The notes: generated by a model from the letters alone, not told the origin. Counted from the first letter of the stretch, positions 1 through 10,688 are shown. The stretch is 54,873 nucleotides of DNA from an uncultured Collinsella sp. (GCA_902478875.1 CABSMZ010000001.1:1-54873), one strand, 5' to 3'. Numbers and translations are program-made.

Positions 1-1
1 C

Positions 2-499
2 GCCACGGGGCTCGCGGTGGTTCTGGCGCTGCCTGCCCTGCTGCTGGGCGCGTCTGCCACGGGCGCCATGCTCAAGATTGCGCTCAAGACCTTCATTAAT
101 GTGTCACTGGTGTTGGGCGTTTCGTGGACCCTCACATGGAGCCGCATGTCGGCGGCGTTCAAGATGCTGCATCTACCCGACGAAGTTATCTTTACGTTTG
201 ATATGGCGCTCAAGCACGTCGAGGTGCTGGGTCGCACGGCGCACGATCTGTGCGAATCGGTCATGCTGCGCAGCGTTGGCCGTGCACCTGCGGGATTTTC
301 GCGTACCGATTCGATCGCGGGTATCATGGGCATGACCTTTATCAAGGCGATGGAATGCAGCCGCGCGATGGACGAGGCTATGCTTTGCCGCGGCTTTGCC
401 GGTGCGTATCCGGTGCCTGCGCGGAGTGGCTTTGGCTGGCGCGATGTCGTTTACGCGGCTGGCGTGGCGCTACTGGCAGCGTTGTGCGCCGTGCTGTAG
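2..499 (+). CDS. ECF transporter transmembrane protein EcfT (5' partial)
   Basis: This is the C-terminal part of an EcfT/CbiQ-type membrane subunit, which couples ATP hydrolysis by EcfA to movement of a vitamin or metal S-component. The frame is already open at base 2, so the gene begins before the window. About 165 residues are visible. They include hydrophobic segments at both ends and, near residue 125, the Ala-Met-Asp-Glu-Ala-Met-Leu-Cys-Arg-Gly-Phe stretch that corresponds to the A-x-x-A-R-G-F coupling motif of the family, which docks on the ATPase. The next gene is the matching ATPase, 45 bases downstream. The substrate cannot be told because no S-component is in the window. Confidence 0.85.
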   Translation, partial: ATGLAVVLALPALLLGASATGAMLKIALKTFINVSLVLGVSWTLTWSRMSAAFKMLHLPDEVIFTFDMALKHVEVLGRTAHDLCESVMLRSVGRAPAGFSRTDSIAGIMGMTFIKAMECSRAMDEAMLCRGFAGAYPVPARSGFGWRDVVYAAGVALLAALCAVL

Positions 500-544
500 G
501 CGCTGCTGTTCCGGCTGGGGATGCAAATAGGGAAGGGCGACGTT

Positions 545-1315
545 TTGGCAAACGATACGAATGGCGCGATGGGCGCGAGCGGTGCTGCTAGCGCCGAGGT
601 CGCGCCGCTCATCGAGCTGTGCGACGTGGTGTTCTCCTATACGGGCCATACGGTGGTCGACGGTGTATCGCTGCAGGTGGACCGTGGTGAGCTCGTTGCC
701 CTACTCGGTCCAAACGGCTGCGGTAAGACGACGATTATGCGCCTTATTAACGGCCTTGAACTCGCGGACGCAGGGGCATACCTGTTTGACGGGCACGTGA
801 TCGATGCGGCGTTTCTAAAGGACTCTGCGGCCGCTCAGCGTTTTCATCAGCGCGTAGGCTTTGTGTTTCAAAATGCCGATGCTCAGCTGTTCTGTGCCAC
901 AGTGGGCGAGGAAGTCGCTTTTGGCCCGGCTCAAATGGGGCTGCCGACGGGTGAGCTCGACCGTCGTGTGCGCGATGCTATGGAACTGTTTCAAGTTGCC
1001 GACCTGGTCGATGCCTCGCCCTATCAGCTTTCGGGCGGACAAAAGAAGCGCGTTGCGCTGGCTGCGGTCGTATCGATGAACCCGGATATCTTGGTCCTCG
1101 ACGAGCCTACCAATGGGCTCGACGAGGATTCATGCGACATCGTGGTCAATTTCTTGCTGGCTTATGTCGCGGCGGGTAAGACGGTCTTGATGAGCACGCA
1201 TCACCAGGATTTGGTGCGACGCCTGGGTGCCCGTGCAATCTATATCGATCGATATCACCATGTGGTCGAGGCGCCTTCGCCGTCGTATGGAACCGAAAGC
1301 GGTGCTACGGACTAG
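545..1315 (+). CDS. ECF transporter ATPase EcfA/CbiO
   Basis: This is the ATP-binding subunit of an energy-coupling-factor importer. The Walker A motif GPNGCGKTT lies at about residues 55-63, followed by a Q-loop (FVFQNADAQLF), the signature LSGGQKKR, Walker B ILVLDEP and a switch histidine in STHHQD. I chose the TTG at 545 because GGAAGGG at 531-537 sits 7 bases upstream. The in-frame ATG at 521 has GGGG directly against it, which is too close, and would only add eight residues. Length is about 256 residues, normal for EcfA. It lies directly behind the EcfT gene. A second EcfA, common in these systems, would have to be upstream of the window. Confidence 0.9.
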   Translation: MANDTNGAMGASGAASAEVAPLIELCDVVFSYTGHTVVDGVSLQVDRGELVALLGPNGCGKTTIMRLINGLELADAGAYLFDGHVIDAAFLKDSAAAQRFHQRVGFVFQNADAQLFCATVGEEVAFGPAQMGLPTGELDRRVRDAMELFQVADLVDASPYQLSGGQKKRVALAAVVSMNPDILVLDEPTNGLDEDSCDIVVNFLLAYVAAGKTVLMSTHHQDLVRRLGARAIYIDRYHHVVEAPSPSYGTESGATD

Positions 1316-1395
1316 TTGCTGCGTAGAGCGTGCGTAGCCGCCCGCGCGGCTTTGCCGTGATGGTATAGTTATCCAGGTTTTTTATGGGGGTGGCT

Positions 1396-2244
1396 ATGCC
1401 AAGCTGGAACATTCATATCGCTCAGACGGAGCGTTTGCTGGAGCGCACCGGTGCGCTTGCCAAGAACGTGCGCGACCGCAATGCCTTTTTGTTTGGCTGC
1501 GTGGTTCCGGATATCTTCGTGGGCTATATGGTCCCTGGCATCGCCGATCCCATTCCGTACCGCATTACGCACTTTGCCAAGCCTGAGCCCATCCCTAAGC
1601 CTCGTGAGCATGAGTTCTGGGATACCTATGTGGCACCGTTGCTTAAAAGTTCGCCCACCGGTGCGCCGGCCGCGGCGACCTCGATTATCGAGGAACGCGA
1701 GCGGCTGAACCGCGTGCACTATCCCCAGCGCTACAAGGATGCCGAGCCGGTTGTCGGTCCCGGCGCCTGTGAGTTCTCGCTTGCGTCCGAAGATGTGGCG
1801 CAGTCGTTGCTCGATTTGACGCTGGGCGTCTGGTCGCATCTGGTGGCCGATACCGTATGGAACACGCGTGTGAATCAGTACCTGGAGGCGCACGGCGGCA
1901 AGCCGTGTGAGGAGTTCCGCATTAAAAAGCAAGGCGACTTTGACTGGTTTGGCAAGACGCTGGGCATTGTCTCCATCCCGCGCGCGACCGATCGCCTGTA
2001 TACCGCTGCGACGCGTTTTGGGCAGTATCCCATCCATAAGGAGTATGTGCTCAAGACCATCGGCGTCATGCACGAGATTGTACGCGAAAACCCCGGCGAG
2101 CCCGATCATCCGCCGTATCGCCTGTTAACCGAGGAGTTTTTCGATGCAACGTTTACCGAGGTCGTCGAGCTAACCGAGGCAGGCTTTGCGGCTCGCGTTG
2201 CTGCACCTGACGTTCCTGCAGTCCCCCTGATCGCTAGCTGCTAG
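1396..2244 (+). CDS. Zinc-dependent phospholipase C-like protein
   Basis: The protein of about 282 residues starts MPSWNIHIAQTERLLE and continues with NAFLFGCVVPDIFVGYM, the pattern of the zinc-dependent phospholipase C / S1-P1 nuclease-like helical family, in which N-terminal Trp, His and Asp residues bind zinc. His6, Asp38 and a later pair in the segment WSHLVADTVWN fit such ligands. No signal peptide is visible, so it is probably intracellular and the substrate is unknown. The ATG at 1396 is preferred over the one at 1384: GGGGGTGG (1386-1393) serves as its ribosome site, and relatives usually begin MPSWN. The stop codon overlaps that of the convergent gene at 2241-3314. Confidence 0.7.
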   Translation: MPSWNIHIAQTERLLERTGALAKNVRDRNAFLFGCVVPDIFVGYMVPGIADPIPYRITHFAKPEPIPKPREHEFWDTYVAPLLKSSPTGAPAAATSIIEERERLNRVHYPQRYKDAEPVVGPGACEFSLASEDVAQSLLDLTLGVWSHLVADTVWNTRVNQYLEAHGGKPCEEFRIKKQGDFDWFGKTLGIVSIPRATDRLYTAATRFGQYPIHKEYVLKTIGVMHEIVRENPGEPDHPPYRLLTEEFFDATFTEVVELTEAGFAARVAAPDVPAVPLIASC

Positions 2245-3314
2245 CCGGCCGGCTTAACGGAGAACAGTTCATCCCAATTGACCAACAGCTCCCGTCGCAG
2301 GGCATCTTCGGTGGTGCGTTCCTGATCGGTCTTTGGGATGTAGGGGAGTCCCGTCTTTTTATGAATGAGCTCGGCGATGTTGTTAAAGCTCTTTGTGTCC
2401 TTGATTTGCTCATAGGTTATCTGGATAACGTCATAGCCCATGCTTGTGAGGGCGGTGGTGCGCTCGGCATCGGAGAGGCTTGCGGCTTCGTTGTCATGGG
2501 CGGAGCGGCCTTGGCATTCCAGAATGACGCCCATGCTGTTGGTGGCACTTTCGATGAGGATATCGGCGTAGCAGCAGGTTTTGTCATACAGTGAGCGCGC
2601 GGCGTCGCTGAGTAGGATGCGCACGTTGTTTGCGATGTTGATGCCCATGCCGCCCTCGTCGCGGGGGAGCGAGACAAGTATGGATGTCTGTACTTCGAAG
2701 GGCGAGGCGGTCTGCCCTGTCATGTGCTCGGCCGCCCAGCGCAGTTTTTTGACGCCGCGCAGGCCTGCGGCTTGCTTGGCGAATGCGGCGATATCCGTTG
2801 CGGAAAGAAGCGGCGTGCGCTTCCACAGGTTAGTGTCATTGCCCTTGGTGTCGACAACGCGTTTCCAACCACAGTCGGGCGGAATGAGCATAAGCGAAAT
2901 AGCTTCATCGAGTTGTTGTTGCGTTCGCTCGCAGGGCTTAAACACTGCAAAGGAGCCGCACATCTCGTAGCAAGCCATGAGTAACTGGTTGCGTGAGACC
3001 TGCGTGGCAAGGCTGAGCAGCGTAAACTCCGGTGACGTGACATCAAACCCATGTTCAGTCTGCCTAAACGACCCCGGAGGTGGTTCTTGGGTCAGGAGGT
3101 GCGATTTAAACAGGCTTCGCGACCCGGATTGTGCCCGAGTGAATACAAGCCTGTGAAGTGGTGCGTGAAACAGGTCTTTTACAACTGCGTGACTTCCGAG
3201 GCCACAACATCTGCGATCCATATTGCCAAGGCTAATGGTGGGGTAAAGGCCTAATACCTGCGGCGGGATGCGGTAGTAGTTAAAGGCGGATTGCCCACAA
3301 AGCGTCAGGTCCAT
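2241..3314 (-). CDS. Hypothetical protein with a PD-(D/E)xK-like (DUF559-type) C-terminal domain
   Basis: This 357-residue protein is not one I can name. The N-terminus (SAFNYYRIPP) resembles the winged-helix start of AbiEi-like proteins common in Coriobacteriia. The last third has YADILIE, then ILECQG followed by R-S-A-H, then D-A-E-R and GYDVIQITYEQ. This is the spacing of DUF559/Vsr-fold nucleases: first Asp, then E-x-Q in place of E-x-K, a downstream His, and D-x-x-R before the last strand. A DNA-cleaving or DNA-binding role is therefore an inference. The start is supported by AGGAGGG five bases upstream on the minus strand. It stands alone, convergent with the PLC-like gene, and is slightly less GC-rich than its neighbours. 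Confidence 0.7.
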   Translation of the reverse strand: MDLTLCGQSAFNYYRIPPQVLGLYPTISLGNMDRRCCGLGSHAVVKDLFHAPLHRLVFTRAQSGSRSLFKSHLLTQEPPPGSFRQTEHGFDVTSPEFTLLSLATQVSRNQLLMACYEMCGSFAVFKPCERTQQQLDEAISLMLIPPDCGWKRVVDTKGNDTNLWKRTPLLSATDIAAFAKQAAGLRGVKKLRWAAEHMTGQTASPFEVQTSILVSLPRDEGGMGINIANNVRILLSDAARSLYDKTCCYADILIESATNSMGVILECQGRSAHDNEAASLSDAERTTALTSMGYDVIQITYEQIKDTKSFNNIAELIHKKTGLPYIPKTDQERTTEDALRRELLVNWDELFSVKPAG

Positions 3315-3368
3315 AATGCCCTCCTGGCCGAAATCATCTCTTTGAAGCGAGTGATGCCAGCGTCAATC

Positions 3369-3492
3369 CGGAAGTATGCGGCAAAATCTGAACCCTATGA
3401 GCAGACCTGGCTTTTGAGGCTAGTTTATCAGGCATTTTGTTGCGAAAAAACAGGGTGTGCTCGGAGGTTCCAGAATTTGCCGCATACTTCCG
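3369..3492. repeat. Long imperfect intergenic inverted repeat
   Basis: The left arm at 3369-3394 (starting CGGAAGTATGCGG) is repeated inverted at 3466-3492 (ending CCGCATACTTCCG), with a few mismatches and single-base gaps over about 26 bases. A second pair, ACCTGGCTTTT at 3405-3415 and AAAACCAGGT at 3493-3502, interleaves with the first. The gene-free stretch 3315-3736 holds this repeat and the pyruvate kinase terminator. I see nothing else there. It looks like a dispersed palindromic intergenic repeat. Confidence 0.7.
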
Positions 3493-3671
3493 AAAACCAG
3501 GTCGATTTGGTTCTTGCTAAAACGATTTATCAGCCCTGCGTGAGGTGTGGTCTTGCCACCGGGTGAACACTTCTAGCGCCTGAGCTATATTTTTTGGGCC
3601 TCGAAGGGTGGATTTCGCGCTTTTGGTAAAGAAATGAGTGCGTGTTTTGCCGTGCGCCGGCATTGGCACAG

Positions 3672-3708
3672 AAAAAGGGCCCGGAAGGCAATGCCTTCCG
3701 GGCCCTTT
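3672..3708 (-). terminator. Rho-independent terminator of pyruvate kinase
   Basis: A near-perfect 17-bp stem (AAAGGGCCCGGAAGGCA and its complement) lies just after the pyk stop codon on the minus strand and runs into a T tract, seen as A's at 3672-3676 on the plus strand. Confidence 0.9.
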
Positions 3709-3736
3709 GCAATGCAAATCTGCTTGCAAGTACGAT

Positions 3737-5197
3737 TTAGCGTACCTGAGCGACGTAAGCGACGTTGGTCGAGGAGACCTTGTCCTCGAGCTGGACGCTC
3801 ATGCGGGGATCGCCGGCGGTGGCGACGGTCAGATCGCCGGCCTCGACGTAGCCGAGCTCCTTAGCGGTCTCGATCGCCTTGACGATCGTGCCGTTGACGG
3901 TGCCCTGGGTAATCTCTGCCTGGTGCGGGATAACGCCCCAGTACATGATCATCTGCTGGACGGCCCACTCGTGGCGGGAGAACGCGCAGATCGGCATGTT
4001 GGGACGGAAGTGCGAGATCAGGCGAGCGGTACGACCGGTGGTCGTCGGCACGGTGATGCACTTGGCGCCAACGGTGGTGGCCATGTTCACAGCGGACATA
4101 CCCACAACGTTGTTGACGACGCGGGTGCCGTGAGCGTCAGCCGGAACCTCGAGCGGAGCGTGAGCCGGGAGGTACTTCTCGGTCTCGAGAGCGATGCTGG
4201 CCTGCATCTTGACGGCCTCGACCGGGTACTTGCCGGCAGCGGACTCGCCGGACAGCATGACGGCGTCGGTGCCGTCGTAAATGGCGTTAGCAACGTCGGC
4301 AACCTCGGCGCGCGTCGGGCGCGGGTTCTGCTGCATGGAGTCGAGCATCTGCGTAGCGGTGATAACGGGCTTATAAGCCGCGTTGCACTTAGCGATGATC
4401 TCCTTCTGGATGTGCGGAACGAGCTCGGGCTTGATCTCGATGCCCAGGTCGCCACGGGCGACCATGATGCCGTCAGAAGCCTCGAGGATCTCGTCGAAGT
4501 TCTCGACGCCCAGGGCGCACTCGATCTTCGGGAAGATCGTCACGTGCTCGCCACCGTTCTCGCGGCAAAGCTCGCGGATGCCGCGGACGGACTCGCCGTC
4601 ACGGATGAAGGAAGCGGCGATGTAGTCGATGTTCTCGGTCAGGCCAAAGAGGATGTCCTGACGATCGCGCTCGGTGATGGCGGGCAGAGAGATGTTGACG
4701 TTGGGCATGTTGACGCCCTTGCGCTCGCCGATCAGGCCGTCGTTCTTAACGACGCAGGTCATGTCCTGGCCGTCGACGGACTCGACCTCGAGGGCAACCA
4801 GACCATCATCGATCAGGATAAGGGAGCCCTTCTCGACCTCGGAGGGCAGAGCCAGGTAGTCGAGGGAGATGTGCTCAGAGGTGCCGTGGAAATCCTCGGA
4901 CGTGGGCTGAGCGGTGACGACGATCTTATCGCCGGTCTTGACGGCAACCTTCTTGCCGTCGACCAGAAGGCCGGTGCGGACCTCGGGGCCCTTGGTGTCG
5001 AGCAGGATGCCGACGGGCAGACCGAGCTCCTTGGAAATACGACGGACGCGCTCGATGCGACCGTGGTGCTCGTCGTAGGATCCGTGCGAGAAGTTAAAAC
5101 GGGCGACGTTCATGCCCGCCTTGATCATCTCGCGGATGGTCTCGTCGCTATCGCAGGCGGGACCCATGGTGCATACAATCTTGGTGCGCTTGTACAT
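3737..5197 (-). CDS. pyk: Pyruvate kinase
   Basis: The enzyme transfers phosphate from phosphoenolpyruvate to ADP, the last ATP-yielding step of glycolysis, in the cytosol. The 486-residue protein begins MYKRTKIVCTMGPA and has the substrate-binding NFSHG segment, DTKGPEVRTG, the active-site stretch around IFPKIE, and the signature region TATQMLDSM with DGTDAVMLSGESA. Its length is normal for a bacterial enzyme without the extra C-terminal PEP-utiliser domain. A GGAGG at 5202-5206 precedes the ATG. The gene is monocistronic, with its own terminator at 3672-3708 and a TATAAT box about 65 bases upstream. No oddity in active-site residues is seen. Confidence 0.98.
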   Translation of the reverse strand: MYKRTKIVCTMGPACDSDETIREMIKAGMNVARFNFSHGSYDEHHGRIERVRRISKELGLPVGILLDTKGPEVRTGLLVDGKKVAVKTGDKIVVTAQPTSEDFHGTSEHISLDYLALPSEVEKGSLILIDDGLVALEVESVDGQDMTCVVKNDGLIGERKGVNMPNVNISLPAITERDRQDILFGLTENIDYIAASFIRDGESVRGIRELCRENGGEHVTIFPKIECALGVENFDEILEASDGIMVARGDLGIEIKPELVPHIQKEIIAKCNAAYKPVITATQMLDSMQQNPRPTRAEVADVANAIYDGTDAVMLSGESAAGKYPVEAVKMQASIALETEKYLPAHAPLEVPADAHGTRVVNNVVGMSAVNMATTVGAKCITVPTTTGRTARLISHFRPNMPICAFSRHEWAVQQMIMYWGVIPHQAEITQGTVNGTIVKAIETAKELGYVEAGDLTVATAGDPRMSVQLEDKVSSTNVAYVAQVR

Positions 5198-5260
5198 TCA
5201 GACCTCCATCTGACATCGTCTTGCGCTGATAGATAAACCATAAGAAATAAAACTGAGATG

Positions 5261-5266
5261 ATTATA
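5261..5266 (-). promoter_or_regulatory. Candidate -10 box for pyk
   Basis: A perfect TATAAT lies on the minus strand about 65 bases before the pyk start codon. No good -35 hexamer is seen at 17 bases (AGGGTA), and TTGAGG at 20 bases is the nearest alternative. The AT-rich stretch 5210-5520 between pyk and the P-ATPase leader holds no convincing gene. Confidence 0.45.
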
Positions 5267-5530
5267 ACGAAATGACGACCGAATACCCTCAAAAATCGAC
5301 CGTATGCCGAATTAGAAGTTCATTTTTTGCGGTAAAAACGGTATATGAAAAAACTTTATCAACCGTTCTGACCGCTGCTATCTGGGCGATATTTCAGTTT
5401 GACGATGCGCCGAAGAAAAAACGTTTTATCAATGTTAAGCATCACACGGTCTGCATCGTTGCACTCGAGCCGTGTTTCCAATTGGAATGTTTTGGCTAGA
5501 CGCGCCGCTTTGGGGTACCATAGCTCCACT

Positions 5531-5632
5531 ATCAACTGCCGCTCAGCACGGCAGCCTTGATGAGCCCTTGCCCTTCTCCTGGGAATTATGATCGGGCATC
5601 AATCTGCTGAGTGGCCCGAATCCCAGGAGGGG
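5531..5632 (+). promoter_or_regulatory. Structured leader that sequesters the P-ATPase ribosome site (candidate riboswitch)
   Basis: Three mutually dependent helices can be drawn. Helix 1 pairs 5531-5541 with 5549-5561 (ATCAA with TTGAT, CTGCCG with CGGCAG, a CC bulge). Helix 2 pairs 5575-5584 (TCTCCTGGGA) with 5621-5630 (TCCCAGGAGG), burying most of the AGGAGGGG ribosome site at 5625-5632. Inside it 5592-5597 pairs with 5614-5619. An alternative helix pairs TTGAT (5557-5561) and GCCC (5564-5567) with GGGC (5594-5597) and ATCAA (5598-5602), which would break both others. This two-state layout is typical of translational riboswitches. I do not recognise a known class. The ligand is unknown. 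Ca2+, Mg2+ or Mn2+ would fit the gene. Confidence 0.55.
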
Positions 5633-5639
5633 ACTCTAT

Positions 5640-8321
<2,682 letters not shown>

Positions 8322-8344
8322 GTCGAAAGGCCATCCCTCCCACC

Positions 8345-8435
8345 GGCCCGACCGCCTGCGGGGTTTCTTCTTCGCTGGTCCTCGCGCTTCGCGCTGCGGG
8401 ATCGCTCAGAAGAAACCCCTCTCGGCGGTCGGGCC
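8345..8435. repeat. 91-bp intergenic inverted repeat
   Basis: GGCCCGACCGCC (8345-8356) and GGGGTTTCTTCT (8360-8371) are repeated inverted as AGAAGAAACCCC (8408-8419) and GGCGGTCGGGCC (8424-8435), around a GC-rich centre that itself contains the small hairpin CGCGCTTCGCGC. Transcribed, it forms a long interrupted hairpin after the P-ATPase gene. It may act as an RNA 3' end stabiliser or be a dispersed repeat. Confidence 0.75.
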
Positions 8436-8477
8436 TTCGGACAACCTCTCGGGACCGTAAGCTGAGGGAAAGTTTGT

Positions 8478-8512
8478 GAGCCGATCGAGCGTTTGCTCGA
8501 CCGGCTCTTTTT
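8478..8512 (+). terminator. Intrinsic terminator after the P-ATPase gene
   Basis: GAGCCGATCGAGC pairs with GCTCGACCGGCTC (one mismatch in 13 bp), followed by TTTTT. The last part (GCTCTTTTTGATTTA) is partly duplicated 40 bases later at about 8537-8550. Confidence 0.85.
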
Positions 8513-8591
8513 GATTTAGGGCTTTGCCCGGCCAGCTCTTTTTGATTTAAAATACCTGCTCAGTTGTGATTTATGGTGCTGGGAGGCGCTT

Positions 8592-9776
8592 GTGGGCAAG
8601 GCGAAGGCTAAGGCGAAGAAAAAGACGACGGGGGCGCGGGCTAAGCGCGATCGTCGTCGGAAGCTTGCGACCGAGGCCCCCACGTCTGCCGAGGAGCTGC
8701 TGGCAAGCGTGCCGGGACTCGACGCGCTGCAGGACGTTCCGGCGTTCGATGACCTGCCGGTCGATGCGGCTCAGCAGGCTGCATTTGACGACTTTTGCGC
8801 ACAGGCCGAGGAGCCCGAGCAGATGCAGCTCGGTGCCGTGGTGCGCCTGGACCGCGGGTTTCCGCTGGTGGCAACTGCCGATGACACGTTTCGTGCCGAG
8901 CATGCCGTAGGGTTTGCCAAGTCGCGTGGCGAGGACGAGGTCTTGCTGCCCGCCGTGGGCGACCGCGTGGCGGTTCGCCGTGCTCCCGGGCACGACATGG
9001 GCGTCATCGAGTGCGTACTGCCGCGCCGTACGAGCTTTGAGCGCTGGCGTGGCCGTGCCCGCGGTGAGCGCCAGGTGCTCTGCTCCAACGTTGACAGCGT
9101 GTTGATCGTGCAGGCGCTCGGTGCCGGCGAGGTGCTGCTCGACCGCGTGGCGCGCTCGCTGGTGTTGGCGCTCGACTGCGATGCCGAACCGGTGGTGGTA
9201 CTCACCAAAGCTGACCGCTGCGATGCCGAGGAACTCGAGCGCGATCTGGACCGCGTGCGCCGCCTGGTGGGTCCGGACGTGCGCGTGATCGTGACGTCCT
9301 CTGCCGAGGGGCGCGGCCTGGACGAGGTTCGTTCCTGCGTGCCTGCCGGGAGCTGCGCCATGATTCTGGGCGAGTCGGGTGCCGGCAAGTCGACGCTGCT
9401 CAATGCGCTGCTGGGCCACGATACGTTGGCGACTGGCGGTGTGCGCGAACGCGACGACCAGGGCCGTCACACTACCGTCGCGCGCGTGATGGTGGCACTG
9501 CCGGGCGACGCCGGCGTGATCGCCGATGCCCCGGGCCTGCGTAGCCTGCCGCTCGTGGGTCACGAGCGGGGTCTGGCGCGCGCTTTCCCCGAGATTGTCG
9601 AGGCATCGCGCGCGTGCCGGTTTGGCGATTGCACGCATGTCCATGAGCCGGGCTGCGCCGTTCGCGAGGCCGAGGACGCCGGGCAGATCGATAGCCTGCG
9701 TCTGGAAACGTTCCAAAACCTGGCGTCATCCATGCGCGTGAGTGCTCAAATGCTCGATCCCGATGTCCATCTGTAA
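8592..9776 (+). CDS. rsgA: Ribosome small subunit-dependent GTPase A
   Basis: RsgA is a circularly permuted GTPase that helps finish and check the decoding centre of the 30S subunit. The 394-residue protein shows an OB-fold region, then G4 (TKAD, about 206-209) ahead of G1 (GESGAGKST, about 260-268) and G3 (DAPG), the permuted order of the family. The C-terminal zinc knuckle is C-R-F-G-D-C-T-H followed by a Cys near residue 357. About 75 N-terminal residues, with a Lys/Ala/Arg-rich start, are extra compared with E. coli-type proteins and may bind RNA. It starts at GTG with GGGAGG at 8581-8586. It has its own terminator and no operon partner. Confidence 0.95.
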   Translation: MGKAKAKAKKKTTGARAKRDRRRKLATEAPTSAEELLASVPGLDALQDVPAFDDLPVDAAQQAAFDDFCAQAEEPEQMQLGAVVRLDRGFPLVATADDTFRAEHAVGFAKSRGEDEVLLPAVGDRVAVRRAPGHDMGVIECVLPRRTSFERWRGRARGERQVLCSNVDSVLIVQALGAGEVLLDRVARSLVLALDCDAEPVVVLTKADRCDAEELERDLDRVRRLVGPDVRVIVTSSAEGRGLDEVRSCVPAGSCAMILGESGAGKSTLLNALLGHDTLATGGVRERDDQGRHTTVARVMVALPGDAGVIADAPGLRSLPLVGHERGLARAFPEIVEASRACRFGDCTHVHEPGCAVREAEDAGQIDSLRLETFQNLASSMRVSAQMLDPDVHL

Positions 9777-9794
9777 TTGATTTTTCCTATGACA

Positions 9795-9828
9795 GCCGTC
9801 TCCCAACTGTTCGGGAGACGGCTTTTTT
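9795..9828 (+). terminator. Intrinsic terminator of rsgA
   Basis: A perfect 10-bp stem GCCGTCTCCC/GGGAGACGGC with an 8-base loop is followed by six T's. Confidence 0.92.
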
Positions 9829-9866
9829 GCTGTGGAAAAGCCTCGAAACATGCAGTTTGCTGACGT

Positions 9867-9931
9867 GCTGACCAAAACCTTGCCACGAGCTTGACGGGCT
9901 GGTCAGCTTTTGGTCAGCGATTGGTTTGACA
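9867..9931 (+). promoter_or_regulatory. Candidate control region of the Tad pilus operon
   Basis: TGGTCAGC occurs twice in direct orientation at 9900-9907 and 9911-9918, 11 bases apart, and once inverted within GCTGACCAAAA at 9867-9877, which is an exact 11-bp complement of 9908-9918. A perfect -35 box TTGACA follows at 9926-9931, but the position of the -10 box (9949-9954, GATTGC) is poor. A weak -10 with direct repeats one helical turn apart just upstream of the -35 suggests activation by a bound regulator. This is an inference. Confidence 0.4.
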
Positions 9932-10028
9932 TCGAAAACCAAGATTGCGATTGCGCCGCTTTGCACTCTGACCGCCCAGACAATGGTGGTACGGGCATTC
10001 GCCCGGCACTGCCATGAGAGGAGCGGCC

Positions 10029-10688
10029 GTGAACAAGAGCAAGCGCATCGCCATCAGTCTGGTCGCGGGCGTGCTCGCTGCTCTGCTCTGCATGGTTTAC
10101 GGCTCGTCGATCCGCTCGCAAGCCGAACAGGTCCAGGCTGAGACCTTGGCCAAGTACGGTGGCGATCGCGTCGAAGTTTGCGTCGCGGCGCGCGATATCG
10201 ATGTGGGCGAGACCCTCGATGAGACCAATGTCATAACCCAGGAATGGCTGACGAGCCTGCTGCCGCGTGACGCAGCGACCGAGCTGCGCCAGGTGCGCGG
10301 CGACGTGACGACTTCGCGTATTCCCAAAAACGCCGTGATCTGCAATGTCTACACCAAGGCCGAGAGCCGCAAGCTCGAGGTGCCTAAGGGCAAGGTCGCC
10401 GTTTCGGTGGCGGTCGATGCCGAGCACTCGGTCGGCGGTGCTACGGGCGTGGGCAGCTACGTGGATGTGTATGTGCAAAAAGACGGCGTGACCGATCGGC
10501 TGTGCGGCGCGTACGTGATCGATACCAGTGAGGATTCCGGTGCCACGCGCGAGGGCAAGATCGAATGGGTGACGCTGGCGGCTGACCCCGAAGACGTCAA
10601 GGAACTGCTGGGAGCCTCGGGCAAGGGAACGGTCAGCTTGACGATTCCCGCCACGGCGCGCGGCAAAAAGAGCGGAGGCGACGAGTGA
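10029..10688 (+). CDS. cpaB: Flp pilus assembly protein CpaB (SAF domain)
   Basis: CpaB/RcpC is a periplasm- or surface-side component of the Tad pilus machine. The 219-residue protein has an N-terminal membrane helix (about residues 7-25), then an SAF-type domain in which VEVCVAARDIDVGETLDETNV is the typical beta-clip start, and a C-terminal region of the RcpC/CpaB type with GSYVDVYV. GTG at 10029 is preferred over ATG 10014 because AGAGGAG at 10017-10023 lies five bases before it. It is the first gene of the pilus operon, and its stop codon overlaps the start of the next gene. Confidence 0.88.
   Translation: MNKSKRIAISLVAGVLAALLCMVYGSSIRSQAEQVQAETLAKYGGDRVEVCVAARDIDVGETLDETNVITQEWLTSLLPRDAATELRQVRGDVTTSRIPKNAVICNVYTKAESRKLEVPKGKVAVSVAVDAEHSVGGATGVGSYVDVYVQKDGVTDRLCGAYVIDTSEDSGATREGKIEWVTLAADPEDVKELLGASGKGTVSLTIPATARGKKSGGDE

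Noticed and set aside
5272..5499. 75-codon open frame in the AT-rich gap upstream of the P-ATPase
   Set aside because: It has no ribosome site, has a composition unlike neighbouring genes, and overlaps the pyk promoter region.
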